Below, piece after piece: positions 1 through 6,392 of a stretch of DNA of 8,831 nt. Source of the stretch: Nitrosomonas sp. UBA6494. Its GTDB lineage: Bacteria; Pseudomonadota; Gammaproteobacteria; Burkholderiales; Nitrosomonadaceae. Where the stretch lies: assembly GCA_002435335.1 (NCBI GenBank), contig DJMI01000075.1:149-8979 (forward strand), read 5' to 3'. Each line of letters starts with the position of its first letter. Position 1 is the first letter of the stretch. The notes below the pieces were generated by a model. The model had not been told where the DNA came from. It saw only the letters and a list, made by a program, of their open reading frames with translations, and did not search any database. Position numbers and translations under genes: made by a program.

Positions 1-890
1 AATACCTGCAACAAATATTCTCCGTAGCTGTTTTTAGCCAGCGGCAACGCGAGTGCTTCCAGTTGGGTTGCGTTGATCCAGCCGCGCCGAAAAGCGATTT
101 CTTCCGGACAGGCAATTTTCAATCCCTGGCGATGCTCGATGGTGGCAACGAATTGGCTGGCATCGAGTAACGACTCATGAGTACCGGTATCAAGCCAGGC
201 ATAGCCACGTCCCATAATTTCAACATTGAGTGCGCCATGTTTCAGATAAATGCGGTTCAAATCAGTGATTTCCAGCTCGTTTCGATCCGATGGCCGCAAA
301 TTTTTTGCATAATCGACGACATTGTTATCATAAAAATATAAACCGGTTACCGCATAATGAGATTTCGGTTGCTTCGGTTTTTCTTCAAGATTGACGACTT
401 TGCCGTCTGCATCGAATTCAACCACGCCGTAACGTTCCGGATCATGAACGTGATAAGCGAAAACACTGGCTCCTTCGGTACGCTGCATTGCATTCAACAG
501 CAGATGATGAAAATCGTGACCGTAGAAAATGTTATCGCCTAGCACTAATGCGGAGCAATCATTACCGATAAACGATTCACCAATGATAAAGGCTTGCGCC
601 AATCCTTCCGGCGCGGGCTGTTCGGCATAAGAAATGTTTAATCCCCATTGTGTGCCGTCATGCAGCAATTGCTGATAATTGACCAGGTCGCGTGGTGTGG
701 AGATGACTAGAATATCTCTGATCTCAGCCAACATCAGTGTGCTCAGCGGATAATAAATCATCGGTTTGTCGAAAACCGGTAGCAGTTGTTTTGAAACGGT
801 TTGTGTTACCGGATATAACCGGGTGCCGGAGCCCCCAGCCAAAATGATACCTTTGCGGCGCACGGGTGCGGAAGTTGCAATTGCTGACAT
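1..890 (-). CDS. rfbA: Glucose-1-phosphate thymidylyltransferase RfbA/RmlA, 3' end cut by window edge
   Basis: This enzyme condenses dTTP and glucose 1-phosphate into dTDP-glucose, the first step of cytoplasmic dTDP-L-rhamnose synthesis for O-antigen or other surface glycans. The minus-strand frame from ATG 890-888 gives 296 residues before the edge. Visible features are the nucleotide-binding signature GIILAGGSGTRLYP (residues 14-27), KQLLPVFDKPMIYYPLS, the metal/nucleotide region LVLGDNIFYG (about 116-124), the LEEKP and YAVTGLYFYD blocks, and the GRGYAWLDTGTH block (about 227-238). The last readable residues, KNSYGEYLLQV, match the family C-terminus, so only a few residues are missing. The N-terminus is about eight residues longer than E. 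coli RfbA. No strong Shine-Dalgarno precedes the ATG, and a GTG at codon 10 is a possible but less attractive start. The gene diverges from the ABC-transporter operon. Other rml genes are probably beyond the left edge. Confidence 0.96.
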   Translation of the reverse strand, partial: MSAIATSAPVRRKGIILAGGSGTRLYPVTQTVSKQLLPVFDKPMIYYPLSTLMLAEIRDILVISTPRDLVNYQQLLHDGTQWGLNISYAEQPAPEGLAQAFIIGESFIGNDCSALVLGDNIFYGHDFHHLLLNAMQRTEGASVFAYHVHDPERYGVVEFDADGKVVNLEEKPKQPKSHYAVTGLYFYDNNVVDYAKNLRPSDRNELEITDLNRIYLKHGALNVEIMGRGYAWLDTGTHESLLDASQFVATIEHRQGLKIACPEEIAFRRGWINATQLEALALPLAKNSYGEYLLQV

Positions 891-924
891 AAATATTTGA
901 ACAAGTTACTTCATTGAAATGGAT

Positions 925-955
925 TTGCGGGAAACAAAAGCGATTGTATTATACT
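925..955 (+). promoter_or_regulatory. Candidate promoter for the ABC-cutA-dsbD-tlpA operon
   Basis: TTGCGG (925-930) can serve as -35. It is followed by either TATTAT (947-952, 16-base spacer) or TATACT (950-955, 19-base spacer) as -10. Transcription would start near 960, leaving a leader of about 50 bases. This is the only intergenic space upstream of the rightward gene cluster. The -10 is nearly palindromic and is shared with the rfbA promoter. Confidence 0.4.
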
Positions 956-976
956 GTTTCCATTCACTACACGTTG
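948..976 (-). promoter_or_regulatory. Candidate promoter for rfbA (perfect -10 hexamer, weak -35)
   Basis: On the minus strand the hexamer TATAAT (953-948) matches the sigma-70 -10 consensus exactly. It would put transcription start near 941, about 50 bases before the rfbA ATG. The hexamer 17 bases upstream (CAACGT, 976-971) is a poor -35, so an activator or non-canonical recognition may be needed. The -10 overlaps the candidate -10 of the divergent promoter. Confidence 0.4.
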
Positions 977-1012
977 CTATAACGCAGAAATGTTCAGGTA
1001 GAATTACGCACC

Positions 1013-2650
1013 ATGATGTTGATTCATCTGCAATCCTATCTTCGCTTACTGAATAAACTCACATCTTTTTGGATACTGGTTATACAGTCACTGCTCGCAA
1101 TGTTGCTAGTTGCGGCAGTAATTTCGTTTGTTCCTATTTTCATCCAACATTTGTTGGAAGAAGCTTTTGTACAGAAAGATCCAGCGTTAGTTCAAATCAC
1201 ACTGTTGACTATCATCGCACTAATCGTAGTACGTGCAACCATAGGTTTTTACGGCTTGCTTTTGATATCGAAAGCAGGCGAAAAACTAGCAACTGATCTG
1301 TATCAGGATTTTTTCGATAAATTGCTGTCGTTGCCTGTCAGTGCGTATGCTCAGTTAGCTAATGATCATCAAATCGAAAAACAAATCTCCGCCATCCGGC
1401 ATATTTCACAATCCACCTTGCGTTTAATTGCAACGGCAGTGCAAGATTGTCTGATCGTTATCGGATTGATGATTTGCTTGTGGCATTTGCATCGGGAATT
1501 GTTACTGCTGATGCTGTTCATTACACCTTTCACAGTATTGGTTGTCAGTATCGTGCGTGAATATTTCGATACCCCTGATCAAAAGATTGCATCCAAAACC
1601 AAAAATCTGATTGATCAATTATCGCAATCGATCGCGAATTATCGGTTGATTAAAGTTGATGGTGGCCAGATCTGCGAAAGCAAACGATTAGGGAAAATAT
1701 GCCAACTTATTTCGCAAGCGGAAACCCAGCAAGCACTCGCCAAGGCAGCAGTCATTTCGATTGGGCAAATTGTCATTGCGCTGATTTTATGCGCACTGGG
1801 TTATATGACTGCGCTACAGTTAATGCAGGGAACACTTGGCTTGACCGCAGCGTGTGCAGCCTTGTCAGCCATTCTATTATTGCTATTGCCGCTATCGCGC
1901 TTGATCAACCTACCGAGGCAATTGGTTCATGACCATAAAATCTTAGAAGCTGTTTTTTCATTTGCCGATCAAAAATCGGAGCGGCACACAGGTAGTATTC
2001 ACATGCCGCACGCTGACGGAAAGTTAGTTTTTGAGCAAGTGCGTCTTGACTATGATGAAGCTGAATCAACAGTATCAAATCTTTTGAACTTGACTGTTGA
2101 GCCTGGGGATGTTGTTATTTTTAAAGGCTATGATGCAATCAAAAAGAACGCAATGATTGATTTGTTATTGCGCATGAAATCGCCTGCTCATGGAAGGATT
2201 TTTCTCGACGATCACCCAATGGATGAAATCAAATTGGATGATTTATATGCCAATATCACCCTTTTGCCCGCTGTTCCTTTCCTACTTGACGAAAAAATTG
2301 CCGAAAATATCGCGTATGGTATCAAACGTTGTACGCATGAAGCGGAGATTACTGCTGCGGCACGCGATTCTCATGCAATGACATTTATCCGTAAGTTGCC
2401 GGGTGGATTGCAAACGCGGATCGACACAGAAGATGTTGAAATTAGTCACCAGCAATTACAATTTTTGGCGATTGCGCGTGCTTACGTCAAGAATGCACCG
2501 ATTTTGATTGTAGAAGAAATGCCGATCACGCAAGATTCCGATACTCAGATTTTGCTTTCCGCCTTGCAGCAATTGATGCAAAATCGCACCACGTTGATTT
2601 TTTGCCAACAAATTCCTCATTTGCACAAGATCGACCAAGTTATTGAATAA
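1013..2650 (+). CDS. MsbA-like ABC exporter protein with degenerate ATPase domain
   Basis: The protein has 545 residues and the type IV exporter (MsbA/lipid flippase) layout. A membrane domain with about six helices (roughly 18-45, 60-86, 138-157, 161-183, 245-270, 276-300) precedes a nucleotide-binding domain from about 335. The fold pattern is kept, with A-loop-like Tyr347, ENIAYG and LAIARA, but the catalytic motifs are lost. The Walker A position reads GYDAIKKNA (372-380) without the glycine loop. The Q-loop position is Ala420. The signature reads ISHQQ (477-481) instead of LSGGQ. Walker B reads ILIVEE, with Asp changed to Glu501. The D-loop is ITQD and the switch His is Gln532. The chain stops about 35-40 residues before the MsbA C-terminus. 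No stop or frameshift interrupts it, so I call it a coding gene and probable pseudo-ATPase. ATG codons at 1013 and 1016 are both possible starts, with a weak AGG-type ribosome site 11 bases before the first. The cutA gene follows after 15 bases. A lipid or LPS-related role is inferred from family and from neighbouring rfbA. Confidence 0.9.
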   Translation: MMLIHLQSYLRLLNKLTSFWILVIQSLLAMLLVAAVISFVPIFIQHLLEEAFVQKDPALVQITLLTIIALIVVRATIGFYGLLLISKAGEKLATDLYQDFFDKLLSLPVSAYAQLANDHQIEKQISAIRHISQSTLRLIATAVQDCLIVIGLMICLWHLHRELLLLMLFITPFTVLVVSIVREYFDTPDQKIASKTKNLIDQLSQSIANYRLIKVDGGQICESKRLGKICQLISQAETQQALAKAAVISIGQIVIALILCALGYMTALQLMQGTLGLTAACAALSAILLLLLPLSRLINLPRQLVHDHKILEAVFSFADQKSERHTGSIHMPHADGKLVFEQVRLDYDEAESTVSNLLNLTVEPGDVVIFKGYDAIKKNAMIDLLLRMKSPAHGRIFLDDHPMDEIKLDDLYANITLLPAVPFLLDEKIAENIAYGIKRCTHEAEITAAARDSHAMTFIRKLPGGLQTRIDTEDVEISHQQLQFLAIARAYVKNAPILIVEEMPITQDSDTQILLSALQQLMQNRTTLIFCQQIPHLHKIDQVIE

Positions 2651-2665
2651 TTACCCGGTTATGCT

Positions 2666-2989
2666 ATGGATGCCATTCTCGTTTTGACTCATTATCCGAA
2701 CAAACAAGATGCTATCGCGCTATCTCACGCATTGATCGAGCAACGATTGGCGGCTTGCGTCAATATATTGAGTCCATGTACGTCGACCTACCGCTGGCAG
2801 GATGAAATCGAATCGTCGGAAGAATTCCCAGTTACGATCAAAACCCGGCTGCATCACTATGCGCAAGTTGAACAGTTGATCAAGATGATGCATCCTTATG
2901 AACTTCCGGAAGTGATCATGATCCCTATAGCAGGGGGATTACCTGCATATTTGCAATGGATCGTCACAGAAACCTCGTCTTCAAATTAA
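2666..2989 (+). CDS. cutA: Divalent-cation tolerance protein CutA
   Basis: This is a small cytoplasmic protein of 107 residues, the normal size for the CutA1 family, whose members form very stable trimers. Family landmarks are visible in order: QRLAACVNIL (26-35) with the conserved Cys31, the Y-x-W segment at 42-44, EEFPVTIKTR (52-61), HPYELPEVI (76-84) and AYLQWI (94-99). CutA was linked to copper tolerance in E. coli through a locus that also contains dsbD (dipZ). The same pairing is seen here, with dsbD starting 16 bases downstream. A direct role in metal tolerance is debated for the family and cannot be judged from sequence. The gap to the upstream ABC gene is 15 bases, so it is probably cotranscribed. 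Confidence 0.96.
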   Translation: MDAILVLTHYPNKQDAIALSHALIEQRLAACVNILSPCTSTYRWQDEIESSEEFPVTIKTRLHHYAQVEQLIKMMHPYELPEVIMIPIAGGLPAYLQWIVTETSSSN

Positions 2990-3005
2990 TCTATACTAAA
3001 CACCG

Positions 3006-4934
3006 ATGCGATTGATTCAATTTTTTTTATTGCTGTTATGTTTAAACTGCAGTCAAGCAGTTGCTCAAGAAACCGGTTCTTTTAACTTGCTGCAGAAGCT
3101 GCAAGGGTTGGGTATTAATTTAGGACAAACCAACCAACAAGAACTGCTACCGCCGGATGAGGCATTTAGAATCACCGTGGAAGTGCGCGATGGCAATACA
3201 TTGATTGCCAATTTGACTCCCGCCAAGGATTACTACTTGTATCGCGACAAAATCGCTTTTGAACCGCAGCAAGCGGATACGGTTATCGAAAAAATAACGC
3301 TACCACGCGGCAAAATGAAAGAGGATATGACCTTCGGTCAAACCGAGGTTTATTACCAACCAATACAAGCAGTCATTTCTTTGAGACGAGATGATGCCGA
3401 CCATGAGCAAGCATTAAAACTCTCCGCTACCTATCAAGGCTGCAACGAACCGGTCGGTGTTTGTTACGCACCGATCAACAAAGTGATCGAACTTACGCTT
3501 CCTGCAGTAAAAGCGGCAATCGGTGCAGTTGCCGATGCGGTCAGCAACCCGGCAACCGCTGCTACCGATGCCACTGCGGCATTATTTCAGACACCATCGC
3601 GAACACCGTCAATCGAAACCGAATCGTACAAAATCGAGCGCATGTTTGAAAGCGGTGATTATTGGCTGATTCTGTCCGGTTTTTTTGTTGTCGGTTTATT
3701 TCTTTCGTTGACGCCTTGCGTGTTTCCAATGTTCCCGATTTTATCAGGCATCATTGCCAATCGCGGCCAACAAGTGACAAAGAGCCATGCATTCATCCTA
3801 TCGCTGGCTTACGTATTGGGCATGGCAATTACTTACGCAATTGCCGGTGTCGCAGCGGGATTATCCGGTGCCATGTTATCTGCGGCGCTGCAAAATGCTT
3901 GGGTATTGGGTACGTTTGCATTGATTTTCGTACTGCTGTCTTTTTCCATGTTCGGTTTTTACGAACTGCAATTACCGGGATCGCTGCAAAGTAAATTGTC
4001 GGAAGAAGCCGGTCAATTAAAGGGTGGGCACTTGACCAGCGTATTCGGCATGGGCGCGTTATCTGCACTGATTGTTGGTCCATGCGTCGCCGCACCGTTG
4101 GCCGGCGCGTTGCTTTACATCAGTCAAACCAGGGACGTAGTACTAGGCGGTTCGGCGTTGTTCGTTATGGCGTTAGGTATGGGGGTGCCGCTGTTGCTGT
4201 TGGGCACTTCAGCCGGTGCTTTATTACCGAAAGCGGGTGGCTGGATGGAATCGATCAAGCGGTTTTTCGGCGTACTGTTGCTGGGTGTGGCGATCTGGAT
4301 TATCTCGCCGGTAATCAATGAAGTGACGCATATGCTGTTATGGGCGACGTTACTGATCATTTCCGCAATTTATTTGCATGCCATCGATCCGTTGCCGGAG
4401 CGAGCATCCGGCGCACGCAGATTTCTCAAGGGAATTGGTGTGATTGCATTGCTTATCGGTGTGGCGCTACTGATTGGCGTGTTATCCGGCAGTCGTGATG
4501 TGCTGCAACCGCTGTCAAAATTAAATCTGGCAGGTACTGCAAGCTCCGTAGAAGCAATACCCGTCAGCTATACGGCTCTGCCATTTCAGCGAGTAAAAAA
4601 CGTGGCCGAGCTGGACGAACAGATTCGGCAATCTCAGGGTAAGCACATCATGGTCAAATTCCATGCCGATTGGTGTGTGTCGTGTAAGGAAATGGATCGC
4701 TTCACGCTGTCAGATGCCAAAGTGCAAGATCGCTTGAAAGATGTGGTACTGTTGCTAATCGATGTTACTGACGGCACACCGGATGACGCTGCTTTACTGA
4801 AACGCTTCAAGTTGTTCGGCCCCCCCGGTATTTTATTCATCGATCGCCAAGGTAATGATGTTCCTGACATTAAAGTAATTGGATTTCTCAACAAGAATGA
4901 TTTCTTGACAGTATTGGACGCAGTGCTGATTTAA
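3006..4934 (+). CDS. dsbD: Thiol:disulfide interchange protein DsbD
   Basis: DsbD passes electrons from cytoplasmic thioredoxin across the inner membrane to periplasmic reductants. All three modules are present in 642 residues. A signal peptide (1-20, cleavage likely after AVA) leads into the periplasmic alpha domain with the cysteine pair C146/C153 (QGCNEPVGVCY). The membrane beta domain (about 220-495, eight probable helices) holds the CcdA-type pair C238 (LTPCVFP) and C360 (VGPCVAAP). The C-terminal thioredoxin domain carries WCVSC (C557/C560) and a likely cis-proline at P607. An Ala/Thr-rich linker (about 170-195) separates the alpha and beta domains. At 642 residues it is somewhat longer than E. 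coli DsbD. No convincing Shine-Dalgarno precedes the ATG, but the signal peptide fixes the start. A T8 run (3021-3028) and a C7 run (4820-4826) lie inside the gene. Confidence 0.97.
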   Translation: MRLIQFFLLLLCLNCSQAVAQETGSFNLLQKLQGLGINLGQTNQQELLPPDEAFRITVEVRDGNTLIANLTPAKDYYLYRDKIAFEPQQADTVIEKITLPRGKMKEDMTFGQTEVYYQPIQAVISLRRDDADHEQALKLSATYQGCNEPVGVCYAPINKVIELTLPAVKAAIGAVADAVSNPATAATDATAALFQTPSRTPSIETESYKIERMFESGDYWLILSGFFVVGLFLSLTPCVFPMFPILSGIIANRGQQVTKSHAFILSLAYVLGMAITYAIAGVAAGLSGAMLSAALQNAWVLGTFALIFVLLSFSMFGFYELQLPGSLQSKLSEEAGQLKGGHLTSVFGMGALSALIVGPCVAAPLAGALLYISQTRDVVLGGSALFVMALGMGVPLLLLGTSAGALLPKAGGWMESIKRFFGVLLLGVAIWIISPVINEVTHMLLWATLLIISAIYLHAIDPLPERASGARRFLKGIGVIALLIGVALLIGVLSGSRDVLQPLSKLNLAGTASSVEAIPVSYTALPFQRVKNVAELDEQIRQSQGKHIMVKFHADWCVSCKEMDRFTLSDAKVQDRLKDVVLLLIDVTDGTPDDAALLKRFKLFGPPGILFIDRQGNDVPDIKVIGFLNKNDFLTVLDAVLI

Positions 4935-4968
4935 CGTCAGCGTATCGCAAAAAATAATAAAAACCTTG

Positions 4969-4974
4969 AAAGGA
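4969..4974 (+). promoter_or_regulatory. Ribosome binding site of the TlpA-like gene
   Basis: AAAGGA lies seven bases before the ATG at 4982. It is the clearest Shine-Dalgarno in the rightward operon and supports that start. The 47-base gap after dsbD contains no recognisable terminator. Confidence 0.7.
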
Positions 4975-4981
4975 TGACGCT

Positions 4982-5566
4982 ATGTCTCTAACGAAACAGA
5001 TTATTTTGTATTCTTTTGTTGCAATTGTTGCACTGGGAGCGGGTTCTTTTATCCGTTCTTTGATTACCGATTCGTATCAAACCGAATTGACGGGCGAAGA
5101 AAGTCTCCAAGGCGCTCAGGCCGTCTTAACAACACAATTGCCGGATTTGGATGGCACCGAGCAAGCGGTTTCGCAATGGCTTGGAAAAGTCATCGTAGTC
5201 AATTTCTGGGCAACCTGGTGCACACCTTGCCGCGAGGAAATTCCGGAATTCATCGAAGCACAGAAAAAGTATGGCGATCAAGGTTTACAGTTTGTCGGTA
5301 TTGCAATCGATCAGCTCGACAGAGTTCAAATGTTCAGCAAAGAATTCGGTATCAATTATCCCGTTCTGGTTGGTAGCATCAATACCTGGTCATTGCTGGA
5401 AGCAGCGGGCAATCGGATGGCTGCTTTGCCGTATACGGTGGTCATCGACCGCTCCGGAAACCTGGTGGAAAATTACCTTGGACGGGTCGATATGAAAAAA
5501 CTGGAAAAACTGGTGATTCCGCTGTTGCAACAAAATCCATCAGCGGGGAATTCAGAGCAAATCTAA
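4982..5566 (+). CDS. TlpA/ResA-family membrane-anchored thioredoxin-like protein
   Basis: The 194-residue protein has one N-terminal uncleaved signal/anchor helix (about 7-26) followed by a periplasmic thioredoxin fold of the TlpA/ResA/AhpC-TSA type. The active site is WCTPC (W79, C80, C83), inside the conserved VVNFWATWCTPCREEIP. The cis-proline is P150 (AALPYTVVID). Proteins of this family reduce disulfides in apocytochromes c or in cytochrome-oxidase assembly factors, and they receive electrons from DsbD or CcdA. The position directly after dsbD makes it the probable partner of that reductase, which is inference. In an ammonia oxidiser, which makes many multiheme c cytochromes, this would be a useful pair. 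The client cannot be read from the sequence. This is the last gene of the rightward cluster and faces the DUF3106 gene. Confidence 0.92.
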   Translation: MSLTKQIILYSFVAIVALGAGSFIRSLITDSYQTELTGEESLQGAQAVLTTQLPDLDGTEQAVSQWLGKVIVVNFWATWCTPCREEIPEFIEAQKKYGDQGLQFVGIAIDQLDRVQMFSKEFGINYPVLVGSINTWSLLEAAGNRMAALPYTVVIDRSGNLVENYLGRVDMKKLEKLVIPLLQQNPSAGNSEQI

Positions 5567-5604
5567 GAAAACGGTGAATAACGAATAGAGAGTGGCAAGG
5601 CAGC

Positions 5605-5642
5605 AGCAGGCAATATAGATGCTAATTTCTTAGTGGCCTGCT
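5605..5642 (+). terminator. Inverted repeat between convergent genes, possible weak terminator
   Basis: AGCAGGC (5605-5611) pairs perfectly with GCCTGCT (5636-5642), giving a 7-bp stem around a 24-base loop. Five T residues follow at 5648-5652 after a short gap. The right arm runs into the stop codon of the convergent DUF3106 gene. An overlapping smaller hairpin, GCTAAA (5640-5645) with TTTAGC (5650-5655), lies in the end of that gene. The long loop and detached T-run make this a weak call. Confidence 0.3.
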
Positions 5643-6033
5643 AAAGCTTTTTAGCGCTGCCTTCGGGTAATTGTTCGTACTCATACCAGCGTTGTTTGAT
5701 TTCTTTACGCTTTTCAGCGGGCAGTTGTTCGATTTTTTTAAACCGCTCACGTGCTTGAATGCGCTGTTCAGCGGTTAGCGCATGCCAGCTTAGCATTTGG
5801 GATTGAATACGCTGCTGCTCTTGCAAAGTCATTTTTGGATAACGTTTTGCAATCCCTAGCCATTTTTTCTTTCTTGCCGACTCCATCTGATCCCAAGATT
5901 CCGCCAGCGGTCCCAAAATTTTCTGTTGCTGCGGCTTTAAGTCTTTCCATTTTGGTTTGTTTGATTCAGCGAAAACATCAAATGAGAAGAATAAGAAAAA
6001 TCCAAAAATAAAAATTAATTTAAATCCAGCCAT
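5641..6033 (-). CDS. DUF3106 family secreted protein
   Basis: This is a 130-residue protein with a signal peptide (about 1-22, FDVFA before ESNKPKW), so it should act in the periplasm. The mature part is charged, rich in Gln, Lys and Glu, and almost certainly all-helical. It contains a short repeated unit, turn plus (L/M)xxxxQ or LPAEKR followed by an amphipathic helix, seen at LKPQQQKIL, MTLQEQQRIQ, LTAEQRIQAR and LPAEKRKEIKQ. This matches the DUF3106 family, which has no established function. The LTxxQ-like units recall CpxP/Spy/CnrX-type periplasmic proteins, but that is only resemblance. The start overlaps the end of the DUF3619 gene by 19 bases. A GAGGA sits directly before the ATG, and the signal peptide supports this start. 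It is the last gene of the sigma-factor operon. Confidence 0.88.
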   Translation of the reverse strand: MAGFKLIFIFGFFLFFSFDVFAESNKPKWKDLKPQQQKILGPLAESWDQMESARKKKWLGIAKRYPKMTLQEQQRIQSQMLSWHALTAEQRIQARERFKKIEQLPAEKRKEIKQRWYEYEQLPEGSAKKL

Positions 6034-6392
6034 TCCTCAAACTCATTGTCGATATAGGCATCAACCGGCAGATCGTCGGCCAAAATTAAGGTATCGATTG
6101 CAGAATATTTATCGGCATCCCAAAATTGCAAATAAGCTAAATTTATTAAAATAAACAATATTGTTAGCAGTAATAAGAATTTTCCGCCATTCCAACTGAT
6201 TCCATGCCAACCATAAACCGAAGAATTGCTGCTTGATCGAATGATTTTTGATGATTCGGATTCGAATTGACATTGTTCCAAAGCAGCCAGACGAGCTGCT
6301 TGTAATCGATATAAAGTACTTTGCTTTATCGTTTCGTGAGTGCTTTGATGCAATAAATTAGCGACCTCTTTGCCAAATTGCTGTTCATTCAT
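6015..6392 (-). CDS. DUF3619 family single-span membrane protein, candidate anti-sigma factor
   Basis: The protein has 125 residues. A cytoplasmic-looking N-terminal half (EVANLLHQSTHETIKQSTLYRL) is followed by one transmembrane helix (about 71-90) and a short acidic C-terminal tail (DDLPVDAYIDNEFEEWLDL) that would face the periplasm. It resembles the DUF3619 family, which commonly sits beside a sigma factor and a DUF3106 gene in betaproteobacteria. An anti-sigma role is inferred from context and topology. It has no zinc-binding HxxxCxxC anti-sigma motif. The frame is open to 6476, but the true start is the ATG at 6392-6390. That ATG has a strong ribosome site and overlaps the sigma-factor stop as ATGA, so translation of the two is probably coupled. 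Confidence 0.82.
   Translation of the reverse strand: MNEQQFGKEVANLLHQSTHETIKQSTLYRLQAARLAALEQCQFESESSKIIRSSSNSSVYGWHGISWNGGKFLLLLTILFILINLAYLQFWDADKYSAIDTLILADDLPVDAYIDNEFEEWLDLN

Noticed and set aside
1013..2650. Calling the ABC gene a pseudogene because its ATPase motifs are lost
   Set aside because: The frame is intact over full membrane and nucleotide-binding domains and the substitutions are spread evenly over motifs. That fits a retained pseudo-enzyme at least as well as decay.
3662..4360. Overlapping open frames on both strands inside dsbD
   Set aside because: They are out-of-frame shadows of a long, clearly conserved gene and show no domain features of their own.
5751..6154. Plus-strand open frames opposite DUF3106 and DUF3619
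   Set aside because: The minus-strand products have a signal peptide, a membrane helix, overlapping starts and recognisable families. The plus-strand translations have none of these.
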